The notes under the pieces: generated by a model
Database searches by the model: none
Told to the model about the DNA's origin: nothing
What the model saw: only the letters and a program-made list of their open reading frames with translations
Shown here: piece after piece, positions 52,744 through 61,437 of the stretch
How positions within the stretch are numbered: the first letter of the stretch is position 1
How the letters are laid out: each line of letters starts with the position of its first letter
Assembly: GCA_963707465.1 (NCBI GenBank)
Contig: CAVPQK010000024.1
Span: forward strand, 868,001 to 932,000
Direction: 5' to 3'
Source of the DNA: Bog-159 sp963707465
GTDB lineage: Bacteria > Acidobacteriota > Terriglobia > Bryobacterales > Bryobacteraceae
DNA length: 64,000 bases
Translations under genes and position numbers: made by a program

Positions 52744-53918
52744 GGTCCAGCATCGCCTTCTTCCGGGCTTTTTTCAAGGTTTCGATCTGGCGCGTGGTCT
52801 TCGCGGCCATCCTGCTGAGCGGACTGGCGGGCCTGTCCATGCGCTTCATTTATGGACTGGGTGGCGCGACCAATCTGAGCGACAGTTTTCCATGGGGATT
52901 GTGGAAAGGTTTCAACGTCGTGGCGGGGATCGGCCTGGGGGCCGGCGGGTTCACGGTAGCCGCTACCGTGCATGTCTTCAACCTGAAGCGTTATCGACCG
53001 ATCCTGCGCATCGCGCTGCTGACCGCGTTCCTGGGCTATTCGTTCATGGCCATGGCATTGATCGTCGATATCGGACGCCCGTACCGCATCTGGCACCCGG
53101 TGGTGATGTGGGGCGAACATTCGGTGCTGTTCGAGGTCGCGTGGTGCGTGATCCTTTACCTGAACGTGCTGGCCCTGGAACTGGCGCCCGCCATCTGCGA
53201 GCGGTTTGGCTGGCGGAAGCTGTTGCGCGGCGTGAGCGCCATTTCCGCGCCGGTGGTGATCTTCGGCGTGATCCTATCCACTTTGCACCAGTCTTCGCTG
53301 GGCAGCCTGTTCCTGATCCTTCCCGAGAAGCTCTATCCCCTCTGGTACACGCCTCTCCTGCCCGTATTCTTCTTCGTTTCGGCCATATGCGCGGGACTCT
53401 CGATGGTGATTATCGCCTCCTGGCAGGGCAAAAGGGCGCTGGGCAAGGAGCTGGAGCTGCCGGTGCTGGAAGGTCTCGGGCGGGCGCTGGCGGTGGTGCT
53501 CATGATCTATCTGTGCGGGCGCTTCCTGGATCTGGAAGACCGCGGCGCGCTCCCGCTGTTGCTTCGGAATCGCACCGAGACGTGGCTGTTCGCGCTCGAG
53601 ACCGGCCTGCTGCTGATACCCATGCTGTTGCTGTTCCAGCGCCGCGTGCGGAGCCAGCCCGGCAGGCTGTACGGGTGCGCCTTGATAGTGATTCTGGGGT
53701 TCATCGCCAACCGCCTGAACGTCACGGTGACCGGCTTGGAGGCCAGCTCCGGAGTGCACTACGTGCCCAAGTGGAGTGAAGTGTCGGTGACCCTCTCGAT
53801 GGTGGCTCTGGCCTTCGCCCTCTTCCGGTTTCTGGCGCAACACTTCCCGATCTTCGACGAGCGCCGTCCGGTCGCGCCGGTGTATGCCGAGGAGGAAGTA
53901 CCTGCGGGTGTGGGATAA
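52740..53918 (+). CDS. NrfD/PsrC (HybB-like) polytopic membrane subunit
   Basis: A 392-residue protein with about ten membrane helices, of the NrfD/PsrC/HybB family that exchanges electrons with quinone next to a four-cluster ferredoxin. Family features include the helix-1 area with WGLWKGFNVVAGIGLGAGG and a conserved LDLEDRG loop. Together with the ferredoxin it forms a quinone-linked redox module. No catalytic molybdenum or cytochrome subunit is encoded nearby, so the donor or acceptor must be elsewhere. It overlaps the ferredoxin gene by 4 bp. Confidence 0.93.
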   Translation: MRSSIAFFRAFFKVSIWRVVFAAILLSGLAGLSMRFIYGLGGATNLSDSFPWGLWKGFNVVAGIGLGAGGFTVAATVHVFNLKRYRPILRIALLTAFLGYSFMAMALIVDIGRPYRIWHPVVMWGEHSVLFEVAWCVILYLNVLALELAPAICERFGWRKLLRGVSAISAPVVIFGVILSTLHQSSLGSLFLILPEKLYPLWYTPLLPVFFFVSAICAGLSMVIIASWQGKRALGKELELPVLEGLGRALAVVLMIYLCGRFLDLEDRGALPLLLRNRTETWLFALETGLLLIPMLLLFQRRVRSQPGRLYGCALIVILGFIANRLNVTVTGLEASSGVHYVPKWSEVSVTLSMVALAFALFRFLAQHFPIFDERRPVAPVYAEEEVPAGVG

Positions 53919-53921
53919 GGC

Positions 53922-55511
53922 ATGCAGCCGCCAAAACAGTTCCGTCTGGGATTGGCCGCCAAGCTCGCGGTATCCTTGATCGCGAGCACGGCGGCCCTTT
54001 TCGCTCTATTCGGCTATTTCAACCTGCGCGAGCAGCGCCGCCGCTCCGAGGAGATGGTGCTGCAATCGGCCGAGCGCATCACCGACGTGATCCAGCGCAG
54101 CACGCATTATGAGATGTTGCGCAACGACCGGCAGGCGCTCTACAACGTGATCCAGGAGCTGGGCAGCGAGCCGGGGATCCGCCGCATCCGCATCTTCAAT
54201 AACGAGGGACGTATTTCGTTTTCGACCGAGGCCGCGGAGGTCAACCGGGTGGTGGATAAGAGGGCCGAAGCGTGTTATGGATGCCACGCCCAAAGCGCGC
54301 CCCTGGTGAAGTTGAACCGTCCGGACCGCGCGCGCATATTCCCCGGCCACGGGGAACGCCTGCTGGGGATGATCCGGCCCATCGAAAACGCGCCGGCCTG
54401 TGCGGCCTGCCATCCCGCGGCGCAGCGGGTTTTGGGCGTGATCGATGCCAACCTGTCGCTGGCCGTGGTGGACGCGCAGACGGCGGAGCACCGCGCGCAC
54501 CTGATCCTGTTCATGGCGATCACGCTGGCGATGATGTGGATGGTCAGCATGATCTTCATCTGGGGCGTGGTCTACCGGCCCATCAAAGAGCTCACGGCCG
54601 GCACGCACCGGGTGGCGGACGGCGACCTGGATTACCGCCTGCCGGTACGGTCCGCGGACGAACTGAGCGACCTGGCGGCTTCGTTCAATAAAATGACCGC
54701 CGAGGTGGCGGGCGTGCACGCGGAGATCGAGGAGCGGGTCAAGCGCAAGACGGCGGAACTCGACCAGGCGCATCGCTCGCTGCTGGCGAGCGAGAAGATG
54801 GCGTCCATCGGCAAATTGGCGGCCACGGTGGCGCACGAAGTGAACAACCCCTTGTTCGGGATACTCACGTACGCCCGGCTGACGCTCAAGGAAGTGGAGA
54901 AAGGGCCTGCCGGATCGCGCGCGGACATGGTGGAGCAGCTGCGCATTATCGAGCGGGAGAGCAAGCGCTGCGGCGACATCATGCGTAATCTGCTGACGTT
55001 CGCGCGGAAGGCGCCCAGCCACCGCGAGCCCAACGATCTGAATACGCTGATCGGACGCGCGCTGGTGCTGGTGCGGCACCAGGCCGAGTTGCTGGGAATC
55101 GAGCTGCGGAGCCGTTTGGGGGACGATCTGCCGGCGGTCTGGTGCGATCCGGGACAAATTCAGCAGGTGGTGCTGGTGCTGCTGGTGAATGCCACCGAAG
55201 CGATGGGGCACGGCGGAATGTTGGAAGTGGCCACGGAGATGGACTCCGCGGCCGGAGTCGCGCGGATCCGGGTGCGGGACAACGGGCCGGGCATCCCACC
55301 CGAAGTGTTGCCGCAGATCTTCGATCCGTTTTTCACGACGAAGGAGGATCAACAGCGCACGGGCCTGGGATTGGCAGTGGCACGCAGCATCGTCGAACAG
55401 CACGGCGGCGATATCGCAGTGGAGTCCACTCCGGGCAAGGGTACTGAGTTTGTGGTGGTTTTGCCGGCGGTCAGGCCGGTCACGGCGAAACCGGTGCTGG
55501 CGACACACTAG
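53922..55511 (+). CDS. Sensor histidine kinase with two c-type heme motifs
   Basis: A 529-residue membrane kinase: helix 1 (about 12-32), a periplasmic domain (33-192), helix 2 (193-216), HAMP (about 217-270), the phospho-acceptor His305 in AHEVNNP and an ATPase domain (NATEAMGHGG, DNGPGIP, GTGL-like RTGLGLAVA). The periplasmic domain contains CYGCH (118-122) and CAACH (160-164), the signature for covalent c-type heme. It should therefore sense redox state or a gas through heme. Its gene is 3 bp behind the NrfD gene and 16 bp before the response regulator. Confidence 0.94.
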   Translation: MQPPKQFRLGLAAKLAVSLIASTAALFALFGYFNLREQRRRSEEMVLQSAERITDVIQRSTHYEMLRNDRQALYNVIQELGSEPGIRRIRIFNNEGRISFSTEAAEVNRVVDKRAEACYGCHAQSAPLVKLNRPDRARIFPGHGERLLGMIRPIENAPACAACHPAAQRVLGVIDANLSLAVVDAQTAEHRAHLILFMAITLAMMWMVSMIFIWGVVYRPIKELTAGTHRVADGDLDYRLPVRSADELSDLAASFNKMTAEVAGVHAEIEERVKRKTAELDQAHRSLLASEKMASIGKLAATVAHEVNNPLFGILTYARLTLKEVEKGPAGSRADMVEQLRIIERESKRCGDIMRNLLTFARKAPSHREPNDLNTLIGRALVLVRHQAELLGIELRSRLGDDLPAVWCDPGQIQQVVLVLLVNATEAMGHGGMLEVATEMDSAAGVARIRVRDNGPGIPPEVLPQIFDPFFTTKEDQQRTGLGLAVARSIVEQHGGDIAVESTPGKGTEFVVVLPAVRPVTAKPVLATH

Positions 55512-55527
55512 AAGACCGGAGGAAACA

Positions 55528-56892
55528 ATGGTGACAGAAGTGGAAGAACCGGTACAAACAAGAACCAAAGGCAAGATCCTGATCGTGGACGACGAGACGG
55601 TCGTGCGCGATTCCCTCGGGAAGTGGTTCTCAAGCGAGGGCTATCAAACCCAGCCTGTAGCCAGCGCGCGCGAAGCGCTGGAATCCATCACGGCGAACGA
55701 GTACGATGTGGCTCTGCTGGACATCAAGATGCCAGGCATGGACGGCATGGAGCTGCAAGCCCGCTTGAAGGAAGCCGACCCGGAGCTGACGGTCATTATC
55801 ATGACCGGCTACGCGTCGGTGGAAACGGCGGTGCAGGCGCTGAAGAACGGCGCCTACGACTACATCACCAAGCCCATCGATCCCGATGAGCTGTCGCACC
55901 TGGTGGCTAACGCCTTGGAGCACCGGCGGGCGCGGCGGGAAGTCGCGCGCCTGCGCGAAAACCTGCAAGAGGTGTCCCCTTCGACGGAGCTTATCGGCAA
56001 AGCTCCGTCCATGAAGAAAGTGTGCGAGCTGATCGAAATGGTGGCGCCCACCGAAGCCACCGTGCTGATCACCGGGGAGAGCGGGACGGGCAAGGAAGTG
56101 GTGGCGCGGGCGATTCATGCGGCCGGCCCGCGCCGGTACATGCCGATGGTGACCATTCACTGCGGCGCACTAACCGAGACGCTGCTCGAAAGCGAGTTAT
56201 TCGGGCATGAAAAAGGCGCGTTTACCGGCGCGCAATACCGCAAGAAAGGCAAGTTCGAAGTGGCCGACGGCGGCACCGTGTTTCTGGACGAGATCAGCGA
56301 CATCAGCCTGAAGACCCAGACCGATCTGCTGCGCGTGCTGCAGGAGAAAGAGATCGTGCGGGTGGGCGGCAATCAACCCGTCAAGGTGGATTTCCGCTGC
56401 GTGGCGGCGACCAACAAGAACCTGGAAGATCTGGTGAAAGCGGGCACTTTCCGCCCCGACCTGTATTACCGGCTGCATATCTTCTGCATCGAGCTGCCGC
56501 CGCTGCGCGATCGCCGCGAAGACATTCCGCTGCTGGTGGCGCACTTCCTGAACAAGTTTTGCATGCTGACCAGCCGGCCTGTGCCGCAGATGTCCACCGA
56601 AGCGCTGCAGGTGCTGATGAATCACGAATGGCCGGGCAACGTGCGCGAATTGGAGAATGCCGTGGAGCGCGCGCTGGTGGTCTGCCGCGGCCCGGAGATC
56701 AAGCCCTCGGACTTTTCGTTCCAGTTCCAGACCGACGGCGCGCCCTCGGGCCGCACCCTCGACGACGTGGAACGCGTGCACATCGAGCGGGTGCTGCGGG
56801 AGACGGCCCACAACCTTTCCCGGGCGGCGCGCATTCTGGATATCGATCGCACTACGCTGTACAACAAACTGAGGCGCTACGGCTTGAAGTAA
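55528..56892 (+). CDS. Sigma-54-dependent response regulator (NtrC family)
   Basis: A 454-residue activator: receiver domain (about 15-130, phospho-Asp65 in LLDIKMPGMDG), AAA+ domain (about 145-385, Walker A GESGTGKE, GAFTGA loop for sigma-54, Walker B VFLDEIS) and a Fis-type DNA-binding helix-turn-helix at the end (NLSRAARILDIDRTTLYNKL). It is the expected partner of the heme kinase. The sigma-54-type promoter before the operon suggests autoregulation. AGGAG lies 7 nt before ATG 55528. Confidence 0.96.
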   Translation: MVTEVEEPVQTRTKGKILIVDDETVVRDSLGKWFSSEGYQTQPVASAREALESITANEYDVALLDIKMPGMDGMELQARLKEADPELTVIIMTGYASVETAVQALKNGAYDYITKPIDPDELSHLVANALEHRRARREVARLRENLQEVSPSTELIGKAPSMKKVCELIEMVAPTEATVLITGESGTGKEVVARAIHAAGPRRYMPMVTIHCGALTETLLESELFGHEKGAFTGAQYRKKGKFEVADGGTVFLDEISDISLKTQTDLLRVLQEKEIVRVGGNQPVKVDFRCVAATNKNLEDLVKAGTFRPDLYYRLHIFCIELPPLRDRREDIPLLVAHFLNKFCMLTSRPVPQMSTEALQVLMNHEWPGNVRELENAVERALVVCRGPEIKPSDFSFQFQTDGAPSGRTLDDVERVHIERVLRETAHNLSRAARILDIDRTTLYNKLRRYGLK

Positions 56893-56893
56893 C

Positions 56894-57427
56894 GTGATTC
56901 AACTGGTGGGCATCGAGGTTGGGGCGGACTTGCTGGCCGATCTGGCCGGCGAGCTGGCGCCTATCTTCCATATGGCGTGCCAGGTGCGGCCGGAGCGCGT
57001 GGACGCGGCCTTTGCGCGCGATCCTATCCGCGATCAGTATTATTCGACGGCTATTCTGCAAGCCATGCAGCCACTGGCTCGACCGGGCACGCGGCTGCTG
57101 GCGGTGACTTCACTGGACCTGTACGTTCCGGTGTTGACGTTTGTGTTCGGCGAGGCGCAATTGACCGGCAGTTGCGCGGTGGTATCGCTCCACCGGCTGC
57201 GCGAGGAATTCTACGGCCTGCCCCCGCGCGAGGGGCTGATGCGGGAGCGGCTGGTGAAGGAAGCGGTCCACGAGCTGGGGCACACGTTCGGCTTGACACA
57301 TTGCGACGATTGGCGCTGCGTGATGACGTCCAGCCACGGCGTGGAGCGGCTGGATGTGAAGGGCGCGGAGTTTTGTTTCTTGTGCGGGCGGGTGGTGGCG
57401 GGGGTTGGCGCGCCGGTGCTGGCGTAG
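56894..57427 (+). CDS. Archaemetzincin family metalloprotease
   Basis: A 177-residue zinc metalloprotease from GTG 56894. It has the extended zinc motif HELGHTFGLTHC (HExxHxxGxxHC) and a second cysteine pair (CDDWRC and CFLCG), as in archaemetzincins. The substrate is unknown. It ends the six-gene operon, 1 bp after the activator gene. The last 90 bp are present again at 59350-59439, beyond an inserted islet. Whether the present 3' end or the distal copy is the original is not clear. Confidence 0.92.
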   Translation: MIQLVGIEVGADLLADLAGELAPIFHMACQVRPERVDAAFARDPIRDQYYSTAILQAMQPLARPGTRLLAVTSLDLYVPVLTFVFGEAQLTGSCAVVSLHRLREEFYGLPPREGLMRERLVKEAVHELGHTFGLTHCDDWRCVMTSSHGVERLDVKGAEFCFLCGRVVAGVGAPVLA

Positions 57428-57487
57428 GACCAAGAACTGCCAGCACATGCGTCGAGCCGCAGATCGCGGTTACCGTAATAGAGCAGA

Positions 57488-58441
57488 TTAGCGAAATCTC
57501 GGGGGGCGCCTTCTCGCCTCCGGCTCAATGGCGCCCGCTGTCTCAAGGTATTCACGATATCGTTCTACAAACTCCTCCTCCAGCAACGGATCGGGATGAC
57601 TACGAAGCGGCCACTGGACGGGAGTGACCTCGTAACGGCGCCCCTGGCGGCGGCGGCAGGCCAACACACCTAGTCCACGCGAGATGGCGTAGTCGAAGAG
57701 CGCCGGATAACGGCGCGGAAGCTCCGCCATCGAATCGCTCTCAACGAGCGCAGCGACCCAGGCACGGTGTGAGAATCGTGTGTAGTTGAGCGCCTGCTGA
57801 ATTGCATGAGCGGTGAAGTCGAGCTTCACCTCCACAGTTATGAGGTCGCAAAAGTTGCGTGACCGCCAATGCACACCGATCAGATCGACGTTTTCGAAGC
57901 TGCTGCCCTTGCGGGCGGAATGGACGTCGAAGACGAAATCCGTGTCTTCTGGACCGAAGTCGCTTGCGTATAGTTTTTCCAGCTCCTCTTTGACGTATTG
58001 AACAAGGCGGGCTTCCTCTTGATGGTTGGCCCGCGTAACCGAGGGTTCCCCAGGCGGAGCGGTGGACGCCTCACTACTGGCATCTTCAGCCTTCTCGTCG
58101 GTTGCTTCCTCCTGTCTTCGCTGCGCTTCAGCCAATTTTTCAGTGGAGTAGAAGCTTCTTCCCAAGTAGCCAAACCCGAAGGTGGGCGCAGGGATTCCAC
58201 GTTCACGGCTGGACTCGGCGTTAAAGAATTGGAGATCGACAACTAAAGGACGCACACTAGCCACGCCGTTCTTCTCCAGGTCCCGCCGGAGCGCCACTGC
58301 GCTGACGCAACCGTCGTGCCTGGCGAGCTGCTCACCGAGCACACGGAAAGCAAGCTCCCAGTCTTGCCTATGCGCCCCTGGCTCGTTCGTTGTTTCGAAG
58401 CTATCGATGTTGTCCAAGGAGGCAATCCTCCAAGGAGGCAT
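57488..58441 (-). CDS. Hypothetical protein with PD-(D/E)XK nuclease-like motif
   Basis: A 317-residue protein. The first 110 residues may form a winged-helix-like module, 110-160 are acidic and disordered, and 165-275 resemble a restriction-endonuclease fold (ENVDLIGVHW...ITVEVKLDF, giving a D...E-x-K site). The call is by motif only. It lies on the minus strand in an islet flanked by copies of the archaemetzincin 3' end, next to a toxin-antitoxin pair. TTG 58417 with GGAGG upstream is an alternative start. Confidence 0.65.
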   Translation of the reverse strand: MPPWRIASLDNIDSFETTNEPGAHRQDWELAFRVLGEQLARHDGCVSAVALRRDLEKNGVASVRPLVVDLQFFNAESSRERGIPAPTFGFGYLGRSFYSTEKLAEAQRRQEEATDEKAEDASSEASTAPPGEPSVTRANHQEEARLVQYVKEELEKLYASDFGPEDTDFVFDVHSARKGSSFENVDLIGVHWRSRNFCDLITVEVKLDFTAHAIQQALNYTRFSHRAWVAALVESDSMAELPRRYPALFDYAISRGLGVLACRRRQGRRYEVTPVQWPLRSHPDPLLEEEFVERYREYLETAGAIEPEARRRPPRFR

Positions 58442-58577
58442 TATAGTCCGAGGCTTCTGAAAATCTCAAGCAAGCGACGAGAAATGCGGCAAGTGGAAGT
58501 GCACCATTTGCACGCCGGTTGCGCAAAGGGTCTGGCCGGATCGGCGACAGGGGTGCGGGCGCCGGTATGGACGCGCG

Positions 58578-59062
58578 TCACGCTTCGTCGAGATCTCTGA
58601 GAACCTGCGCGATAAGTTCGGCGCTGATCCAGAACGCAGCGCGTTCCCGCAGATCCTCGATAACTGGTTGACTCGCTCGATCAGGCGGGCCCGCTTGGCC
58701 TCGGCCAGGACGCCGAGTAGCCCGGTGACCCGGAGCCCGAGAGCCATAGCCACTTGCCGCCCTAATCGTTCATCGAGCAGGATTAGATCCGCCCGTTTTT
58801 CCAGGGCCAACGCGATGGCTTCCGCCTCGCCTGGATCGAGGTCTTCGCGAAGCTGCGCCACACGCGACCTGTCTTGCGCGGGCTCCACGACGAGCCAGGC
58901 GCACGAGGCGCCTTCAATGAGCGGAGGCGCCACGTCGGAACGCGTTAGCTCCCGGTATACGGCCGGGGGGATGAACACCTGTTCGTAGAGGCTAACCAAG
59001 AGTTCGAGCCGGCCAATAAGCGACAGGTTGAGGATCGGTGAGGTGTCTGAAATGACGATCAA
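58578..59062 (-). pseudogene. PIN-domain toxin (DUF3368), frameshifted near the C-terminus
   Basis: Residues 1-130 match the DUF3368 branch of PIN nucleases: MIVISDTSPILNLSLIGRLE at the N-terminus, the acidic site in DPGEAEAIALAL and LILLDERLGR. Near 58667 the frame is lost: the +1 frame continues the family's C-terminus (VIEDLRERAAFWISAELIAQ) to a TGA at 58578, while the uninterrupted frame runs on to 58466 with unrelated sequence. The toxin may be inactive or this may be a sequencing indel. It overlaps the antitoxin gene by 4 bp. Confidence 0.8.
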
Positions 59063-59304
59063 AGGCGGCCCATTTGGCGAAGGGTCTCCAAATCCTGCTT
59101 AAACTCCTCGACTCCGTAGTGCATGGGTATGCGGCGATCTGCCAGCAAGCACTGAAAATCCCGCTGGCTCATTCCGGCCAAGTCGCTCGCGCGCCCAAGA
59201 GTCAGGCGTTCCTGCTGGAATAGCGTCAAGGCTAGTTCCCGTTTCAATTCCAGTTCGGTAATGTGAGCCGCGGCGAGGACTTCGTCGGGAATGTATAGTG
59301 GCAT
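59059..59304 (-). CDS. UPF0175 family antitoxin
   Basis: An 81-residue protein with the UPF0175 pattern (ELKRELALTLFQQERLTLGR and ASDLAGMSQRDFQCLLADRR). Members are antitoxins or DNA-binding partners of DUF3368/PIN toxins. It overlaps the downstream toxin gene by 4 bp (ATGA). The pair lies in the islet behind the archaemetzincin gene. Confidence 0.87.
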   Translation of the reverse strand: MPLYIPDEVLAAAHITELELKRELALTLFQQERLTLGRASDLAGMSQRDFQCLLADRRIPMHYGVEEFKQDLETLRQMGRL

Positions 59305-59349
59305 AGCCGTTGCAACCAGTATACGCCGGGGGCCTAACAGAAACCATCA

Positions 59350-59439
59350 TCCAGCCACGGCGTGGAGCGGCTGGATGTGAAGGGCGCGGAATTTTGCTTC
59401 TTGTGCGGGCGGGTGGTGTCGGGGGCGGGCGCGCCGGTG
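59350..59439 (+). pseudogene. Duplicate of the archaemetzincin 3' end
   Basis: 90 bp matching 57329-57418 with about six differences, most of them silent (GAG/GAA, TGT/TGC). The reading frame is kept (SSHGVERLDVKGAEF...GAGAPVC) and ends in TGA. It lies just before gatB, on the far side of the islet. Confidence 0.85.
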
Positions 59440-59475
59440 TGTTGAAGGAATCAGGCGGCAAAGCAGCGTTCCCCC

Positions 59476-59481
59476 TATAAT
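59476..59481 (+). promoter_or_regulatory. -10 box (TATAAT) of gatB
   Basis: A perfect TATAAT ending 8 nt before ATG 59490. The -35 region at 17 nt spacing is not clear. If used, transcription would start at about the ATG. Confidence 0.45.
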
Positions 59482-59489
59482 AAAGGATC

Positions 59490-60968
59490 ATGCCGTCGGC
59501 CTTCCTGGATCTCGCGGGGCCCGAGCTGATCGCCAAATACGAGCCGGTGATCGGCCTGGAAGTGCACGTCCAACTCGCCACCGCGACCAAAATCTTCTGC
59601 GGCTGCCCCACCAGTTTCGGCGCGCAACCCAACAGCAACGTGTGCCCGGTGTGCCTGGGCCTGCCGGGGGCACTGCCGGTGCTGAACGGCGCGGCCGTCG
59701 AGCTGGCGATTGAAGCGGCGCTGGCGCTGAACTGCCGCGTGCGTCCCGTATCCCGCTTCGCGCGCAAGAATTACTTCTATCCCGACCTGCCCAAAGGCTA
59801 TCAGATCTCGCAATACGAAGAGCCCCTCGCCGAGCATGGCTGGGTCGAAATCCCGGTGGATGGCGCGCCCAAACGCATCGGCATCACCCGCGTCCACATG
59901 GAGGACGACGCGGGCAAGAGTATTCACGACGGCTTTCGCGATTCCGCCCGCTACACCTACGTGGATCTGAATCGATCCGGCACGCCGCTCATCGAAATCG
60001 TCACCGAGCCGGATATGCGCGGCTCCCAGGAAGCCTACGATTTTCTGACCGGTCTGAAGCAGACCCTCGAATTCCTGAATGTGTCCACCTGCGATATGGA
60101 AAAGGGCCATCTGCGCTGCGACGCCAACGTGTCCGTCCGGCTGAAAGGCGCGGACCGCTTCGGCGCCAAGGCCGAGGTGAAGAATCTGAATTCGTTCCGC
60201 TTCCTGAAGCTGGCTCTGGACTACGAAGTCTCGCGCCAGGTCGCCATTCTGGAGAGGGGCGGCGCTATCCCGCAGGAGACCCGCCTGTTCAATCCCGATA
60301 CCGGCGAAACGGCCAGCATGCGCAGCAAAGAAGACGCGCACGACTACCGCTATTTTCCGGAGCCGGATCTGGCGCCGCTGCGCATCGCGGATGCCTGGCT
60401 CGACGAGATCCGCTCGCGCATGCCGGAACTGCCCGCCCGCAAGCGCGCCCGCTTCATGGAGACCTACGGCCTCAGCCCTTACGACGCCGACGTGCTCACC
60501 GCCAGCCGCGCGGTGGCCGAGTATTTCGAGAAAGCGGCGGCCGCGGCCGGAGATCCCAAAGCCGCCGCCAATTGGGTCATGGGCGACCTGATGGGCGCGC
60601 TCAACCAGGAAGGCCGGCCGATCGCGGATTCTCCCGTCGCGCCCGAGCGCCTGGGCGACCTCGTGGCCCTGATTCAGCAGGGTGCGATTTCCGGTAAGAT
60701 CGCCAAAGAGGTCTTCATCAAGATGTTCGCGAGCGGTGAGTCCGCGCCCGTTATCATCGAGAGGGAAGGCCTGCGCCAGATCAGCGATACGGGCAAGCTG
60801 GAACAGATTGTCGATGACGTGCTGCAACAGAACGTGAAGCAGGTGGAGCAATACAAGAGCGGCAAGGCCACCGTCCTCGGATTTCTGGTCGGACAGGTGA
60901 TGAAGGCGTCCCGCGGCCAGGCCAATCCCGGAATGGTAAACGACTTACTAAAGAAGAAACTATGTTGA
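59490..60968 (+). CDS. gatB: Aspartyl/glutamyl-tRNA amidotransferase subunit B
   Basis: A 492-residue subunit of the GatCAB enzyme, which converts Glu-tRNA(Gln) and Asp-tRNA(Asn) to the amide forms. Signatures are EPVIGLEVHVQL, NVCPVCLGLPGALP, RKNYFYPDLPKGYQISQYE (in part: YFYPDLPKGYQIS), DLNRSGTPLIEIVTEPD and the C-terminal YqeY-like tRNA-binding domain. Cysteines for zinc are in CGCP and CPVC. Its last 7 bp overlap the bcp gene. gatA and gatC are not nearby. Confidence 0.96.
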   Translation: MPSAFLDLAGPELIAKYEPVIGLEVHVQLATATKIFCGCPTSFGAQPNSNVCPVCLGLPGALPVLNGAAVELAIEAALALNCRVRPVSRFARKNYFYPDLPKGYQISQYEEPLAEHGWVEIPVDGAPKRIGITRVHMEDDAGKSIHDGFRDSARYTYVDLNRSGTPLIEIVTEPDMRGSQEAYDFLTGLKQTLEFLNVSTCDMEKGHLRCDANVSVRLKGADRFGAKAEVKNLNSFRFLKLALDYEVSRQVAILERGGAIPQETRLFNPDTGETASMRSKEDAHDYRYFPEPDLAPLRIADAWLDEIRSRMPELPARKRARFMETYGLSPYDADVLTASRAVAEYFEKAAAAAGDPKAAANWVMGDLMGALNQEGRPIADSPVAPERLGDLVALIQQGAISGKIAKEVFIKMFASGESAPVIIEREGLRQISDTGKLEQIVDDVLQQNVKQVEQYKSGKATVLGFLVGQVMKASRGQANPGMVNDLLKKKLC

Positions 60969-61414
60969 AAGAAGGCGATCGAGCTCCTCGAATTCAGCTC
61001 CAGACCGACGCGGGCGAACCGTTCGATTTGGACGATGTGCGTGGCAAGAAAGTGGTGCTCTTCTTCTATCCCAAAGCCAGCACGCCGGGCTGCACCGTGG
61101 AGGCGTGCGAGTTTCGCGACACCTTCAAGAAGTTTGAAAAGAAGGGCGCGGTGGTGCTCGGGATCTCCAAGGACGCGCCCAAGGCGCAGACCACCTTCAA
61201 GACCAACCAGGGCCTTCCCTATACGCTGCTGTGCGACGTAGACAAGACGGTCGTGGCGGCCTACGGCGTGTGGAAGGAGAAGAATATGTACGGCAAGAAG
61301 GTGATGGGGATCGAGCGCACCACGTTTATCATCGACGAGCAGGGGAAGATCCAAAAGATCTTCTCGAAGGTGAAGCCCGCCGGCCACGCCGAAGAAGTAC
61401 TGGCGGCGCTTTGA
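60962..61414 (+). CDS. bcp: Thioredoxin-dependent peroxiredoxin (Bcp type)
   Basis: A 150-residue peroxiredoxin that reduces H2O2 and organic peroxides using thioredoxin. The peroxidatic Cys is in STPGCTVEACEFRD, with the second Cys five residues on (the atypical 2-Cys arrangement). The C-terminal region (GIERTTFIIDEQGKIQKIF) is typical. It overlaps gatB by 7 bp and is translationally coupled to it. Confidence 0.95.
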   Translation: MLKEGDRAPRIQLQTDAGEPFDLDDVRGKKVVLFFYPKASTPGCTVEACEFRDTFKKFEKKGAVVLGISKDAPKAQTTFKTNQGLPYTLLCDVDKTVVAAYGVWKEKNMYGKKVMGIERTTFIIDEQGKIQKIFSKVKPAGHAEEVLAAL

Positions 61415-61437
61415 GAGGGATCCAGATTCATTTCCTT

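Noticed and set aside
58466..58577. C-terminal extension of the PIN protein to 58466
   Set aside because: The sequence after the shift is not like the family, while the other frame is; the extension is probably an artefact of the frameshift.
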